Assembly (NCBI RefSeq): GCF_006968745.1
Contig: NZ_CP030118.1
Coordinates: 5,515,943 to 5,579,942, forward strand
Reading direction: 5' to 3'
DNA from: Brasilonema sennae CENA114
Lineage (GTDB): Bacteria > Cyanobacteriota > Cyanobacteriia > Cyanobacteriales > Nostocaceae
Length of the DNA stretch: 64,000 nucleotides
Both the position numbers and the translations under genes were made by a program. Shown one piece after another: positions 42,582 to 51,670 of this stretch; position 1 is the first letter of the stretch; every line of letters begins with the position of its first letter. The notes under the pieces were generated by a model. It saw only the letters and a list, made by a program, of their open reading frames with translations, searched no databases and was not told the origin of the DNA.

Positions 42582-44292
42582 CTCCCTTTGTACAATTCTT
42601 CGGTAAACTGACAGTTACTTTTGTTCCTTGCCCTTGTTGGCTTTCTACTCTAATTTCGCCGCCATGCAACTCGATGCAAGCTTTGACAATAGCTAATCCT
42701 AAGCCGGTTCCGGGAATTGCGCCAACGTTACTTCCTCGACTGAATGATTCAAACAAGTGTTGTTGATCCTCAATAGGTATGCCAATTCCTTGATCTTTGA
42801 CATCAAAAATGGCGTGTGAATCATTCCCCATGAGGTGAACTTCAATATTGCCACCATCTGGCGAGTACTTGATCGCGTTCGACAGTAAGTTAACCAGAAT
42901 TGCCCGCAAAAGTTTTTGATCGCCCCAAAAACCCCTAGTGTTACCTGTGATTTTGAACGTTAATTGATGGCGATCATCGCTAATGATCTGTCGCTGTTCT
43001 TCAATGATGTCTGAGCAAAATTGCAGCAGTTCAAATGGATATGGCGTAAACCTTGCTTTGCCGAATTCAAATGTGGAAATCATCAGCAAGTCGTCTACCA
43101 GTTTAGTCATTTGTCTTGCCTTATCTTCAATCAATTGCAAGAACTGCTGGTGTTTAGTCTGATGCAGCTGATTGCTATGTTGCAAGAGTGTTGACGCAGC
43201 CAGAAGGATGGAGGCTAAGGGATTTCGATATTCGTGAGAAACTGTAGCGACAAATTGGGATTTAAAGGCATTGAGTTGCTTTTCGTTCTCTAGAGCCACC
43301 AAAGCCTGGGTTAGCTGTTGGGCTTGTTGAATGGCGATCGCCAAATCTCCAGCCAATTGATTGAAAATCTCTACTTCATCCGTCTGCCATTGTCGTACTT
43401 TAGAATCTTGACAAGCAACTAATAATCCCCAAACTCTGGCAGATAATTCGTCTTGCTCTTTCACTAAAATGGGAACGAGCAAATATGCCTGAGTCGCCTT
43501 TTTCCGATTGTGCGAAACGATGATTGACGCTTCACCTTGCGCTTTTGTGGTTGCTTTTCCTATTTCCCAAAGATTGGATTGGTTATTTTTGAGAAGCAAA
43601 GCGGTAAATTGCTGAATGGGTTCTGCGGATAAGCTACTTACCCCAGCCTCACAAAGCTTTGTCAGATAGGGCTTTGCGGATTCCGTTATTTCGTGAGTGT
43701 CTGAATTTGGGCTAACCTGGTATATTGTCACACTGTCGCATAACAGCAGTTGTTGCACTTGTGTGACAGTCGTCTGCAAGATTTGCTCCAGGTTTAGTGA
43801 CTGACGAATCCGCAGGGCGATACGTGTAGCGTCTAGCCTTGGGCTTATCACCGCTGCTGTTAATTGCTGAGGTTGGTGTCTTTTACTGAGCTGGTTTTGC
43901 TGCTGTGAGTGTTGAATCACATTGCGAACAGTCATTTGCAGGACATCTGGTTCTATATCTTTCTTCACCAGGTAATCCTGAGCACCCCGCTTCATCGCTT
44001 GTACAGCAACGCGTTCATCACCTTGTCCAGTTAACATAATCACAGGGAGCGGGGAATCTAATCGTTGCAGCTTGAGTTCATCCAAAAACTCTAGCCCGCT
44101 CATATCAGGAAGGCAAAAGTCGAGCAGAATCGCATCGCAATGTTTTTTCTGGCAAAGCGCAAGCCCTGACTCTGCCGAGGATGCTTCTAAAATCTGGTAG
44201 GAATGGTGAGGATCGCTTAAAAGATATTCACGATAAACTTCTCGATCCTCCATACAGTCATCGGTGATTAGGAGTGTCCAGACGTCTGACAT
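42565..44292 (-). CDS. Hybrid receiver-GAF-histidine kinase
   Basis: A 575-residue signalling protein. The N-terminal receiver has LLITDDCMEDRE, the phospho-acceptor Asp in AILLDFCLPDMSG and the conserved Lys in DYLVKKD, so it is intact. A GAF domain (about 150-330) precedes HisKA (VATVSHEYRNPLASIL, His phospho-acceptor) and a HATPase domain with NLLSNAIKYSPDGG, DQGIGIP and GTGLGLAIV. The ATG at 44292 starts just before the receiver; an upstream ATG at 44337 adds 15 residues. It lies downstream of the phytochrome and Rcp1-like genes and may form part of the same pathway. Confidence 0.92.
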   Translation of the reverse strand: MSDVWTLLITDDCMEDREVYREYLLSDPHHSYQILEASSAESGLALCQKKHCDAILLDFCLPDMSGLEFLDELKLQRLDSPLPVIMLTGQGDERVAVQAMKRGAQDYLVKKDIEPDVLQMTVRNVIQHSQQQNQLSKRHQPQQLTAAVISPRLDATRIALRIRQSLNLEQILQTTVTQVQQLLLCDSVTIYQVSPNSDTHEITESAKPYLTKLCEAGVSSLSAEPIQQFTALLLKNNQSNLWEIGKATTKAQGEASIIVSHNRKKATQAYLLVPILVKEQDELSARVWGLLVACQDSKVRQWQTDEVEIFNQLAGDLAIAIQQAQQLTQALVALENEKQLNAFKSQFVATVSHEYRNPLASILLAASTLLQHSNQLHQTKHQQFLQLIEDKARQMTKLVDDLLMISTFEFGKARFTPYPFELLQFCSDIIEEQRQIISDDRHQLTFKITGNTRGFWGDQKLLRAILVNLLSNAIKYSPDGGNIEVHLMGNDSHAIFDVKDQGIGIPIEDQQHLFESFSRGSNVGAIPGTGLGLAIVKACIELHGGEIRVESQQGQGTKVTVSLPKNCTKGGNSEQ

Positions 44293-44510
44293 AAGAGGAA
44301 AACAAAGCAATCTCTTTGCCTGGTGTGAAAGCCACAAGTTTTCAATTATAAAGAAAATCTAAAACAAAGAGTGGAAAATTTTCTTTTAATAGTCCTAATC
44401 ATATCAAATCCTCTCAACGAGAAACGTGAAATTTCTTGTTTATAAAGGCTTAGGGGTTTTGCTAACTAGCGCTCTTAATCTCTAGCAATATATGAAGAAA
44501 CACCATTCCC

Positions 44511-44542
44511 TGTTAAGCGTTAAGCGTTAAGCGTTAAGCGTG
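44511..44542. repeat. TTAAGCG heptanucleotide repeat
   Basis: Four TTAAGCG units overlap the stop codon and final codons of the minus-strand response regulator. Confidence 0.85.
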
Positions 44543-45016
44543 TTTCTTCGCACGTGCCGATTTTGAAGTTGGTGGTGTGTTGACTTGCAACCAGTAGTTC
44601 ACAAATGCCTGAACTGTTTTCTCCAGTTCACTAGAGTCTATTGGTTTGATGAGATAGCCATTTGCCCCTTTTTCATAACAGAATTCAACATCTCTCGGGT
44701 TTGAGGATGTCGTAAACACAATAATTGGGATTTCCTTAAAATTCTGGTCTTGCTTAAGTTGCTCTAGCACATCGCGACCATCGGTGCCTGGTAAATTTAA
44801 GTCGAGCAGGATGACGGAGGGACGTGGTGCAACATCTAGATTATCATAGTCGCCTTCTTTATAAAGGAAATCTAAAACTTTATCTCCGTTTGTACACCGG
44901 TATATCGGATTTTGAACATCCATTTGCTCCATGAGCACTTGCAGCACCTCAAAATCCTCATCACTATCTTCAGCGATTAGTAAAGGGCAGCACTGCTTTG
45001 TCATCATTCGTGTCAT
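44534..45016 (-). CDS. Rcp1-like response regulator of the phytochrome
   Basis: A 160-residue single-domain response regulator. It contains LLIAEDSDEDFEVLQ, the Asp in VILLDLNLPGTDGRDVLEQL, VFTTSSNPRDVEFCYEKGAN and the Lys in GYLIKPID. The TTSSNPRDVxxCYxxGANxYxxKP pattern is typical of Rcp1, the response regulator of cyanobacterial phytochrome Cph1. It lies 58 nt downstream of the phytochrome gene, as cph1-rcp1 does. The final residues are encoded by a TTAAGCG repeat. Without an output domain it presumably acts through protein contacts. Confidence 0.93.
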   Translation of the reverse strand: MTRMMTKQCCPLLIAEDSDEDFEVLQVLMEQMDVQNPIYRCTNGDKVLDFLYKEGDYDNLDVAPRPSVILLDLNLPGTDGRDVLEQLKQDQNFKEIPIIVFTTSSNPRDVEFCYEKGANGYLIKPIDSSELEKTVQAFVNYWLQVNTPPTSKSARAKKHA

Positions 45017-45074
45017 TAAAACTTGATGTTATTTTTGTTTACATAAATTAACAAAAATTATAAAAGAGAAATGA

Positions 45075-47360
45075 TCACAAAATAAAATAAAATGTAGATC
45101 CCATACCTACGGTAGACTCCACCCAAATTTGTCCACCGTGACGCTCGATAATCTTTTTGGTAATTGTCAATCCTGCCCCTGTACCGCCACCATACAGATT
45201 TTGCTCGTGCAGCCGTTTAAACAATCGGAAGATGGTTTCGAGATGTCGTGCTCGAATACCAATGCCGTTATCCTGTACGTAGAAAGTGATTCGGGAGTCA
45301 GAGAGTGAGGGAGTGGGAGAGTGAGGGAAAATTCTCCCTCTTTCGTGTTGTTCCCAATCGCGTGTTCCTTCTTTGTCCAAATAACCAATCGAAATCCATT
45401 GTTCTGGTTTATCGTTATACTTAAAGGCGTTGCTGAGCAGGTTCATGAACACTTCGTTGATCAGGACAGGATCACACACAACCGTAGGCAACAGTCGGGG
45501 AATGCGAATATCAGGTTGAATGTCTTGATGGCTGACGCCTAAATCCTCAAGCACTTGGTTGACTAATTGGTTAAGATCTGTAGGTACAAGATGGAGTTCC
45601 GCTTGTCCGAGTCGCGAGAACTTGAGCAGAACATCGATCAGCGACTCCATGCGACGAGTCAGACGGATTAAGGTTTGTAAGCGGTTTTTACCCACCTCAT
45701 CCAGCACCGACTCATAACCTTTCAACAACAGCATCGAGTAATTATGAATACCTCGCAAGGGTTCCTTGAGATCATGAGAGGCAGCATAGCTAAAAGAATC
45801 TAGCTCCTGGTTGGTGCGCTCTAATTCCTGGTTAATTCGGGCTAACTCATCTGCTTTATTAAGAACAATACCAACGATCGCACTCCTAAGATCCAGCGCC
45901 TGATCCAATTCACACGCTTTCCAGGGTAAGGAAGTTAATCGAACGGTTTCTTGCCATTTTTCAAACGATTGGCGGGGAGATAAAGTTATACTGCCATCTT
46001 CCTTAACCGTTATAGATGCATTCGGATCACCTGCCCAGTTTACTGTTTGCAGAACTTCCGGGCGAAACCAGAGGATGTAATACCGTCGGACTTTAGAAAT
46101 TTGCAGCAGCACTAAGCCACTGGCAACATCTTTGAACACAACAGCTTCTGGATAAAGCTTTGGGAGCGAATCGGTATGAAACAGGGCATCCTTGACTTGA
46201 GTATCTGCCCATTGAATCAGAACGCTAACCTGCTCAATCGTTGGCGTTACTCCAACCAGCGTAATTTCATCTTCCAAACAGATAGCAGCTCCTGTGGCAT
46301 TTACTAAATCTAAAAGTCGAGGGGCGGGATTGACAAGAGCTTCTTTAAGATTATCGACTTGAGAAATAGATTCAACAAACTCCGATTGCAAGGATCTAAG
46401 TTTGATAATGTAGTCGAGTTCTTCAGAATTGACTTTCTTGGCTAATTCCAACGACACAAATTCCCCCAACAACTCGCAGGCTTCGCGGGTTTCGTAAGAA
46501 AGATACTTGGGTGTTTGATGATGACAAGAAATTAATCCCCAAAGCTTTTGATTGTGAATCAACGCGATAACTAAAATAGCTGCTACGCCCATGTTTTGAT
46601 GATATTCAACGCAGCAGGAATCAACGCCCCGAAGAATTGCAAGGCTAAGATCAACGGGTTGTTGCATCAACGGATGAGAAGCCGCTACTAACGAAATCGA
46701 CTGTGCTGTTAAATCAGGAATAAATCGCAGCAAACCGCGTGCATATAACGCCCGAACTTGCTCTGGAATATCTGTCGCAGGATAGTGCAACCCCAGATAG
46801 GAGGGTAAGTCATCCCGCTTTGCCTCCGCCATCACAGTACCTGCTTCGTGTTGGTCAAATTGATAGACCATGACTCGGTCAAATTCAGTGATTCTACGAA
46901 TTTCTTGAGTTAACAAGTGAAGAAATTCGTGACTGGTCGATACTTGTCGTAGTTTGGCGATCGTCCTTCGGACGCACCCCACAGGGGTGAACGCTCTTCG
47001 CACGAAAGCAGGTACACTAAATAAACCTAACGGTAATGTTGGTTCTAACTCAAGGATGATGAAATTCTCTGTTCGATGAACTAAACCGTTAAAAGAACGC
47101 TCACTTACCAAGATGGATTCTTGAAGTTTTATGGGACTAGCACTGTCAATTAAGTGCAAACTCTGTCTAATTGCATCAACAACTTGGACATCAAGCAGCG
47201 TACTTAAGGATTGATTAAGCAAATCTTCAGAAATGCCAAACTGCTCCTGGATATTAGCGCTCACGCAAACAACTGTAAGCTCAGGCTCACTGAGCACCAA
47301 AAGAATACCATGAGGCTGAATTGAACCAGAAAAATGAATGGGTTCAAGATAATGATTCAT
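45075..47360 (-). CDS. Cph1-type phytochrome histidine kinase with two repeat-derived insertions
   Basis: A 761-residue red/far-red photoreceptor kinase. PAS (about 1-110) has EPIHFSGSIQPHG but no N-terminal Cys. GAF (about 140-310) has the YPATDIPEQVR motif and LRGVDSCCVEYHQNMG, with a Cys at the chromophore position of Cph1, so it should bind phycocyanobilin. A PHY domain, HisKA (AASHDLKEPLRG) and HATPase (NLLSNAFKYND, DNGIGI) follow. Two segments look inserted: about residues 118-134 (46958-47005) and 663-690 (45292-45371). Both are encoded by dispersed repeat or low-complexity DNA and keep the frame. Confidence 0.93.
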   Translation of the reverse strand: MNHYLEPIHFSGSIQPHGILLVLSEPELTVVCVSANIQEQFGISEDLLNQSLSTLLDVQVVDAIRQSLHLIDSASPIKLQESILVSERSFNGLVHRTENFIILELEPTLPLGLFSVPAFVRRAFTPVGCVRRTIAKLRQVSTSHEFLHLLTQEIRRITEFDRVMVYQFDQHEAGTVMAEAKRDDLPSYLGLHYPATDIPEQVRALYARGLLRFIPDLTAQSISLVAASHPLMQQPVDLSLAILRGVDSCCVEYHQNMGVAAILVIALIHNQKLWGLISCHHQTPKYLSYETREACELLGEFVSLELAKKVNSEELDYIIKLRSLQSEFVESISQVDNLKEALVNPAPRLLDLVNATGAAICLEDEITLVGVTPTIEQVSVLIQWADTQVKDALFHTDSLPKLYPEAVVFKDVASGLVLLQISKVRRYYILWFRPEVLQTVNWAGDPNASITVKEDGSITLSPRQSFEKWQETVRLTSLPWKACELDQALDLRSAIVGIVLNKADELARINQELERTNQELDSFSYAASHDLKEPLRGIHNYSMLLLKGYESVLDEVGKNRLQTLIRLTRRMESLIDVLLKFSRLGQAELHLVPTDLNQLVNQVLEDLGVSHQDIQPDIRIPRLLPTVVCDPVLINEVFMNLLSNAFKYNDKPEQWISIGYLDKEGTRDWEQHERGRIFPHSPTPSLSDSRITFYVQDNGIGIRARHLETIFRLFKRLHEQNLYGGGTGAGLTITKKIIERHGGQIWVESTVGMGSTFYFIL
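45292..45371. repeat. Low-complexity repeat insertion in the phytochrome ATPase domain
   Basis: GAGAGTGAGGGAGTGGGAGA and a GAAAATTCTCCCTC hairpin arm. It separates a strand (ISIGYLDK) from ITFYVQDNGIGI, where other kinases have a short turn. Confidence 0.7.
46955..47006. repeat. Dispersed repeat insertion between PAS and GAF of the phytochrome
   Basis: GGCGATCGTCCTTCGGACGC followed by ACCCCACAGGGGTGAACG, two short palindromes typical of the repeat families in this window. It encodes about 17 residues absent from other phytochromes. Confidence 0.7.
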
Positions 47361-47540
47361 AAAACCTCGCGGTAATGGGTAGTAGTGATTTTAGACGCGC
47401 TCTTAGCTTGACTGATCAATCAAAGCATTAAGCAAATCTAAAAAAAGTATTAAATTATTTTACAAAAAGATCGAGACAGAGCAATCCGGATGAAACAATA
47501 TAAATAAAATATAAAATTTTTCGCACAGGGGTACAGGGCA

Positions 47541-47780
47541 ATGTTTGTCAACTCTTCAATGCTGTATTTGACTTGGTCTGTAATTGAGAATACCTCAAGC
47601 ACCGAGCTGCTTAACCTTACAGATACAGCGTTAATCAGGCTGCTCCTAAAACAAATTGCCGCAAAAATGCTGCTGACTGGCGAGGAAGTCTGTGCATTAT
47701 ATGATTATATTGGCTCTAGAACTCCACTAATCCGTGATATTGCTGACTCCCGTCTTGTCTCAAACACGTATCCAATATAG
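47541..47780 (+). CDS. Small conserved-looking cyanobacterial protein
   Basis: A 79-residue protein of unknown function: TWSVIENTSSTELLNLTD, then ALIRLLLKQIAAKMLLTGEE and VCALYDYIGSRTPLIRDIAD. The composition is that of a folded helical protein, not a random frame, and I recall similar short cyanobacterial sequences. It is divergent from the phytochrome gene. A weak ACAGGG precedes the start. It has no motif that suggests function. Confidence 0.6.
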   Translation: MFVNSSMLYLTWSVIENTSSTELLNLTDTALIRLLLKQIAAKMLLTGEEVCALYDYIGSRTPLIRDIADSRLVSNTYPI

Positions 47781-48405
47781 GGGAACGCTTAACAGTGAAC
47801 AGTGAACAGTGAACAGAGTCAGCGATTTCTTGACTCCCCTTAACTTGATAACCCTTCGGGTATCTCCTGCAAAGACGCTACTTTGTAAGTCCCAAAGGGA
47901 CACGCTTACGCGTATCTCCTGCACAGACGCTCTTGCAACGCTCGATTCGTGCGCTTGCGCTTACGCAGTCGCCTAGGTCGGGAGACCCTCCTGCATAGCG
48001 CTGGCTCACTGATAACTGATAACTGATAACTGTTTTAAGAAGGGGGATTTAGTTTCGCGAATTATGTTGCTAGCGCTCTTAACCCCTAGTTGGAGGCTCA
48101 TATCTTGCAGATATTTGTAGAAAACCGTACAACCTAAAAAGATGCAAGGGAAAGTTAGATAATTTTTCTTAGGTTTTGTCCCTAAATAAAGAACTTTTGA
48201 TTTAATACTGAGTGACTAAATACCATCAATTTTTCTGGGTGCAAGATTTGAGACTTGCCACTTCTAACTTCCAACTTTTGATTTGTGTTTAAATGAGAAT
48301 TCGTTGGATTCCACAAATACGAAACCCAACGTACAATTGTTCTTAACTGAACAGTATTAGGATCAAGCTATATTTAAGCAACAATCCTAAAACTCTTGCG
48401 ATATC
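47781..48405. repeat. Intergenic region with STRRs and palindromic repeats
   Basis: Three to four ACAGTGA units (47791-47816), palindromic repeat modules GGGTATCTCCTGCAAAGACG and GCGTATCTCCTGCACAGACG with CCCAAAGGGACACGCTTACG (47862-47945), then CAGTCGCCTAGGTCGGGAG and three CTGATAA units (48007-48032). The remainder to 48405 is AT-rich with no gene seen. Confidence 0.8.
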
Positions 48406-49746
48406 TTAGTCTCCAGTAATCGAGAGTTCATCAACCCAGATTTTGGGACATACACCTCCAGGAGTCAACTCTGGTTCTTTTTCGATAAAAGTAATTGATT
48501 TGAGGACTTCGAGAAAATCTCCAGCAACTGTTGCAGACTCAATGCTTGTCTTAACACCTTTGTTGACAAGCCAGCCATCAAATGGTAGAGAAAAGGAACC
48601 TTGTAAAGCTTTCACACCTGCGTGCAGAGCTTGTAGCTCATCAATAAAAACGACATTTTCTGCTGTTTCCAAACTCAATTCCACCTCACCAGGTGCGGCT
48701 GCAAAAACATGATAGAAATTCGGACTGACAGAGACTTTTGCACCAATATTAGCGTTACCTGTCGGCTGAGCGTTCATCCTTTTTGCAGTACCTGCACTGT
48801 GGAGAAAGCCTGTTAAAACGCCATTTTCAATTAACGAAACTTTGCGGGTGGGAGTTCCTTCACCATCAAAAGTTTCTGCACCGATGTTTGCTGGATGTAA
48901 TGCGTCATCGTACACTGAAAGCAGCGGAACAGCAATTTCCTTTCCTAAATCATCAGGGGTAGATAAACTTTGCTTGTCCAGAATACTTTGAGCATTAAAC
49001 AAGTTAGAAAAAGCACCCAATAAACTCAAGAAAGCATCTGGAGAGAAAACAACTCGATATTTCCCAGTCTTGATTTTTTCATAATTCAAGTGGCTGATAG
49101 TTTTCTCTGCAGTTTCTTTGATGCAACCATTGATATCTAGATGATCTAAACCTTTGCTAATTCTAAAAGCGCCACCACTGCGAGGTTTCTTTCCATCTTC
49201 CTCAGTTTTGCTATAAAGAAAAATCGACGATGTTGAGCCAGATTCAGTTCTCATCGCACCATCGCTGTTGAGATAAAATCTGTCAAAATCTCTTTGCGAC
49301 AAACTATTATAAGGGACTCCAATGATCGCAGAATGAGCGGCGAGGACTTCTTTTTCAGCAGCTAACAAACTTTCTATCAGATCAGAAACAGGTGCTTGGG
49401 GTGCTTTGTCGTGTGATGAATTATCCAGGGGAACCGTAGACTCTGGGCTAAAATCAGGGACGTTTTCTTTTACACCAAAAAAACTTGCTTCGTAAGCTGT
49501 TTTTAAAGCTAATTCAAGTCCTTTGGGATCTACATCGGTTGTGCTTGTGACACCCATCGTGTTGTCTTCATTCCAAACACGAACGGTGACACCAGAAAGA
49601 TTAGAAGCTTTTACTTGTTTCGGCTCACCTTGATCCACTTGCACACTTGTTCCATCTGCTGTTGAGCCATAGATATCGAATTTTTTGATGCCAAGTTTAC
49701 CAGCACTTTCCTTGGCATAATTTGCAATTTCACTGATGTTTGGCAT
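48406..49746 (-). CDS. PmbA/TldE-type subunit of a TldD/TldE metalloprotease
   Basis: A 446-residue PmbA/TldE family protein. VTVRVWNEDNTMGVTSTTDV in the N-terminal domain and PTRKVSLIENGVLTGFLHSA with GNANIGAKVSVSPNFY in the C-terminal domain are family features. It lacks the HExxxH zinc motif, as expected of TldE, which supports the catalytic TldD. The TldD gene lies just upstream in the same direction. In E. coli the pair trims peptide precursors and degrades the CcdA antitoxin; TldD/E proteins also help mature some modified peptides. Confidence 0.9.
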   Translation of the reverse strand: MPNISEIANYAKESAGKLGIKKFDIYGSTADGTSVQVDQGEPKQVKASNLSGVTVRVWNEDNTMGVTSTTDVDPKGLELALKTAYEASFFGVKENVPDFSPESTVPLDNSSHDKAPQAPVSDLIESLLAAEKEVLAAHSAIIGVPYNSLSQRDFDRFYLNSDGAMRTESGSTSSIFLYSKTEEDGKKPRSGGAFRISKGLDHLDINGCIKETAEKTISHLNYEKIKTGKYRVVFSPDAFLSLLGAFSNLFNAQSILDKQSLSTPDDLGKEIAVPLLSVYDDALHPANIGAETFDGEGTPTRKVSLIENGVLTGFLHSAGTAKRMNAQPTGNANIGAKVSVSPNFYHVFAAAPGEVELSLETAENVVFIDELQALHAGVKALQGSFSLPFDGWLVNKGVKTSIESATVAGDFLEVLKSITFIEKEPELTPGGVCPKIWVDELSITGD

Positions 49747-49798
49747 AGTTCGTCAATTTTAAATTCACGTGTTTTCTCACTCTCTCGCTCTCTCGCTT

Positions 49799-49891
49799 CC
49801 AGGTTCTACCTGGGAGTGTATTACAGGAGGCTCTGCCTCCTGGTATCGTGTGGCGGAGCCACATACAAGGGCATTCCCAGGTAGAACCTGG
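49799..49891. repeat. Hairpin-rich element between tldE- and tldD-type genes
   Basis: 17-bp perfect terminal inverted repeats (CCAGGTTCTACCTGGGA) enclose CAGGAGGCTCTGCCTCCTG (49824-49842) and GTGGCGGAGCCAC (49850-49862). A similar GGAGGCTCTGCCTCC element lies at about 35730. Confidence 0.8.
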
Positions 49892-49926
49892 GAACGAGTT
49901 AAACGAGTTAAGGGGGTGGGAACGAA

Positions 49927-51399
49927 TTAGCGTCCACCTACGGTAATCGAATCAACCTTGATGTGTGGTTGTCCTACTGTTGTGTAAATACTGCCACTAA
50001 CAGAACCACAAAAACCAGGAGCAAGGGATAAATCTTGAGAACACATGGAAATTTTATTCATAATTTCCTTCGCTTCACCAATCAAGATAGCTCCTTTGAG
50101 TGGCTTGGTGATTTTGCCATTTTCAATCAAATAAGCTTCATCTACACCAAAGTTAAATTGCCCTGTAGCACCAACGCTACCACCGCCCATCTTCTTACAG
50201 TAAATACCTTTATCTATAGAAGCAAATAAATCATCAGTGCTATATTCGCCAGGAGCAATGTAGGTGTTACGCATCCGGCTAGCAGCAGCATAACCAAAAC
50301 TCTGGCGGCGTCCACTACCTGTTCTGGGGTGTCCAGTGCGTACTGAACCTGTTCTATCTGCCAAGAAGTTCTTTAAAACGCCTTTTTCAATTAATAGCGT
50401 TCTTTGAACTGGCATACCTTCGTCGTCCATATCAATTGTGCCGAAGGCGTTTTCGGTTCGTCCTTCATCCCAAGCTGTCAAAGCTTCGTGGGCAATTTTT
50501 TCACCTTTTTTGTCAGCAAAGGGAGTGGTTTTGCGTTCAATTTGAGTGGTTTCCAACAGGTGTCCGCAGGCTTCGTGGAAGATAACCCCACCGAAGTGAT
50601 TTGCCATGATGATGGGGTAAGTGCCTGATTCTACATAATCAGCGTAGAGCATTTTGCCTGCTGATTCTGCGATTTGCTCTGCCGCTTGTTTATGATCCCA
50701 AGCTTTCAGGAAATTGGGATCACTAGTGTTACCACCACGTTCGGCGAGGGAAGCGCGATTAGCACCGTCAGCACATAACAGCATAAGTGCGACCGACTGA
50801 GTGAGGCGAATATCGCGAGCAAAGGTACCATCACTAGCGGCGACTAGCACTTCTTGCCAATCACGGAAATAGGTGGCGCGGCGCGATTGTACATGACTTG
50901 CTTTTTGCTGTAGTTGGGTAGTACTTTCAAGGAGAACATCTCCCATGTCCCGCATGGAAGTGCACAGAGGTAGCCAGCTATCTTTACCTCTTTTGCTAGC
51001 ATAATCTCGCAATAGTTCCAGATTTATTTCTGGGATGAAAGCATTAGGAGCAGGAAGTTGCAATCCTAGAATAGAAAGACCTTTTTCCAAAGCTGCTTTC
51101 AAACCAGAAAAGGAAAGGTCGTTCGTGCTAACGTAGCAGTCAGCTTTGCCACGAAATACTCTGACTCCTGCACCCGTAGAAAGACGCGGTGTAATGCTGG
51201 TGATGGCGTCTTCCTCTGCTAAGCAGCTAATATAGTTGACACGTTCTAAAAAGAATTCAATAAAATCAGCACCAGCAGCACGTCCCAGTCCCAAAAGCGT
51301 AGACAGGGGTGCTTCCCAAGATTCATCAAATCGCTCTGGTGTGAAGGAGTATTGTAAGGTTGGGAGTTGTTTGGACAGAAGTAGAGTACTTGTAAGCAT
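49927..51399 (-). CDS. tldD: TldD-type zinc metalloprotease
   Basis: A 490-residue catalytic subunit of the TldD/TldE protease. The zinc site is HEACGH in FGGVIFHEACGHLLETT. A second conserved region reads RTGSVRTGHPRTGSGRRQSF, GYAAASRMRNTYIAPGE, and the end has SMCSQDLSLAPGFCGSVSG. The start at 51399 is preferred; an ATG at 51411 would add four residues. With the adjacent TldE-type gene it forms a probable transcription unit despite a 93-bp hairpin element between them. The substrate may be a peptide precursor, not encoded nearby. Confidence 0.93.
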   Translation of the reverse strand: MLTSTLLLSKQLPTLQYSFTPERFDESWEAPLSTLLGLGRAAGADFIEFFLERVNYISCLAEEDAITSITPRLSTGAGVRVFRGKADCYVSTNDLSFSGLKAALEKGLSILGLQLPAPNAFIPEINLELLRDYASKRGKDSWLPLCTSMRDMGDVLLESTTQLQQKASHVQSRRATYFRDWQEVLVAASDGTFARDIRLTQSVALMLLCADGANRASLAERGGNTSDPNFLKAWDHKQAAEQIAESAGKMLYADYVESGTYPIIMANHFGGVIFHEACGHLLETTQIERKTTPFADKKGEKIAHEALTAWDEGRTENAFGTIDMDDEGMPVQRTLLIEKGVLKNFLADRTGSVRTGHPRTGSGRRQSFGYAAASRMRNTYIAPGEYSTDDLFASIDKGIYCKKMGGGSVGATGQFNFGVDEAYLIENGKITKPLKGAILIGEAKEIMNKISMCSQDLSLAPGFCGSVSGSIYTTVGQPHIKVDSITVGGR

Positions 51400-51479
51400 C
51401 AGTAGCCTCAAAAAGCTGGCGTTACCAGAGAATTAACTGAACAGTCCTTTGTGTGTTCAGTCTAACAAATCAATGGAAG

Positions 51480-51572
51480 TCGCAGTCGGGATCAAGGTGG
51501 TAGAGGTTTCCCCACCTTGGGAACGAGTCAACAAATTAGGGGTGTAGGGGGATAGGGGTGTAGGGGAAAGAC
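51480..51572. repeat. Repeat remnants and G-rich tandem repeat
   Basis: A GGTTTCCCCACCTTGGGAAC fragment related to the 49.8-kb element, then GGGGTGTAGGGGGATAGGGG and GTGTAGGGG (about 51538-51570). Confidence 0.65.
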
Positions 51573-51670
51573 AGTAATTCACGGTTACTTTTCTCCTCAT
51601 GTACACTGCTATACTGTTCGGACGTTCGGCGAAGTCTCAGTCAAGCTGTCGAAGCCTTACAAGAAAATCC

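Noticed and set aside
42340..42766. Frames of 88-118 codons before the hybrid kinase end
   Set aside because: Repeat-encoded or antisense to the kinase C-terminus.
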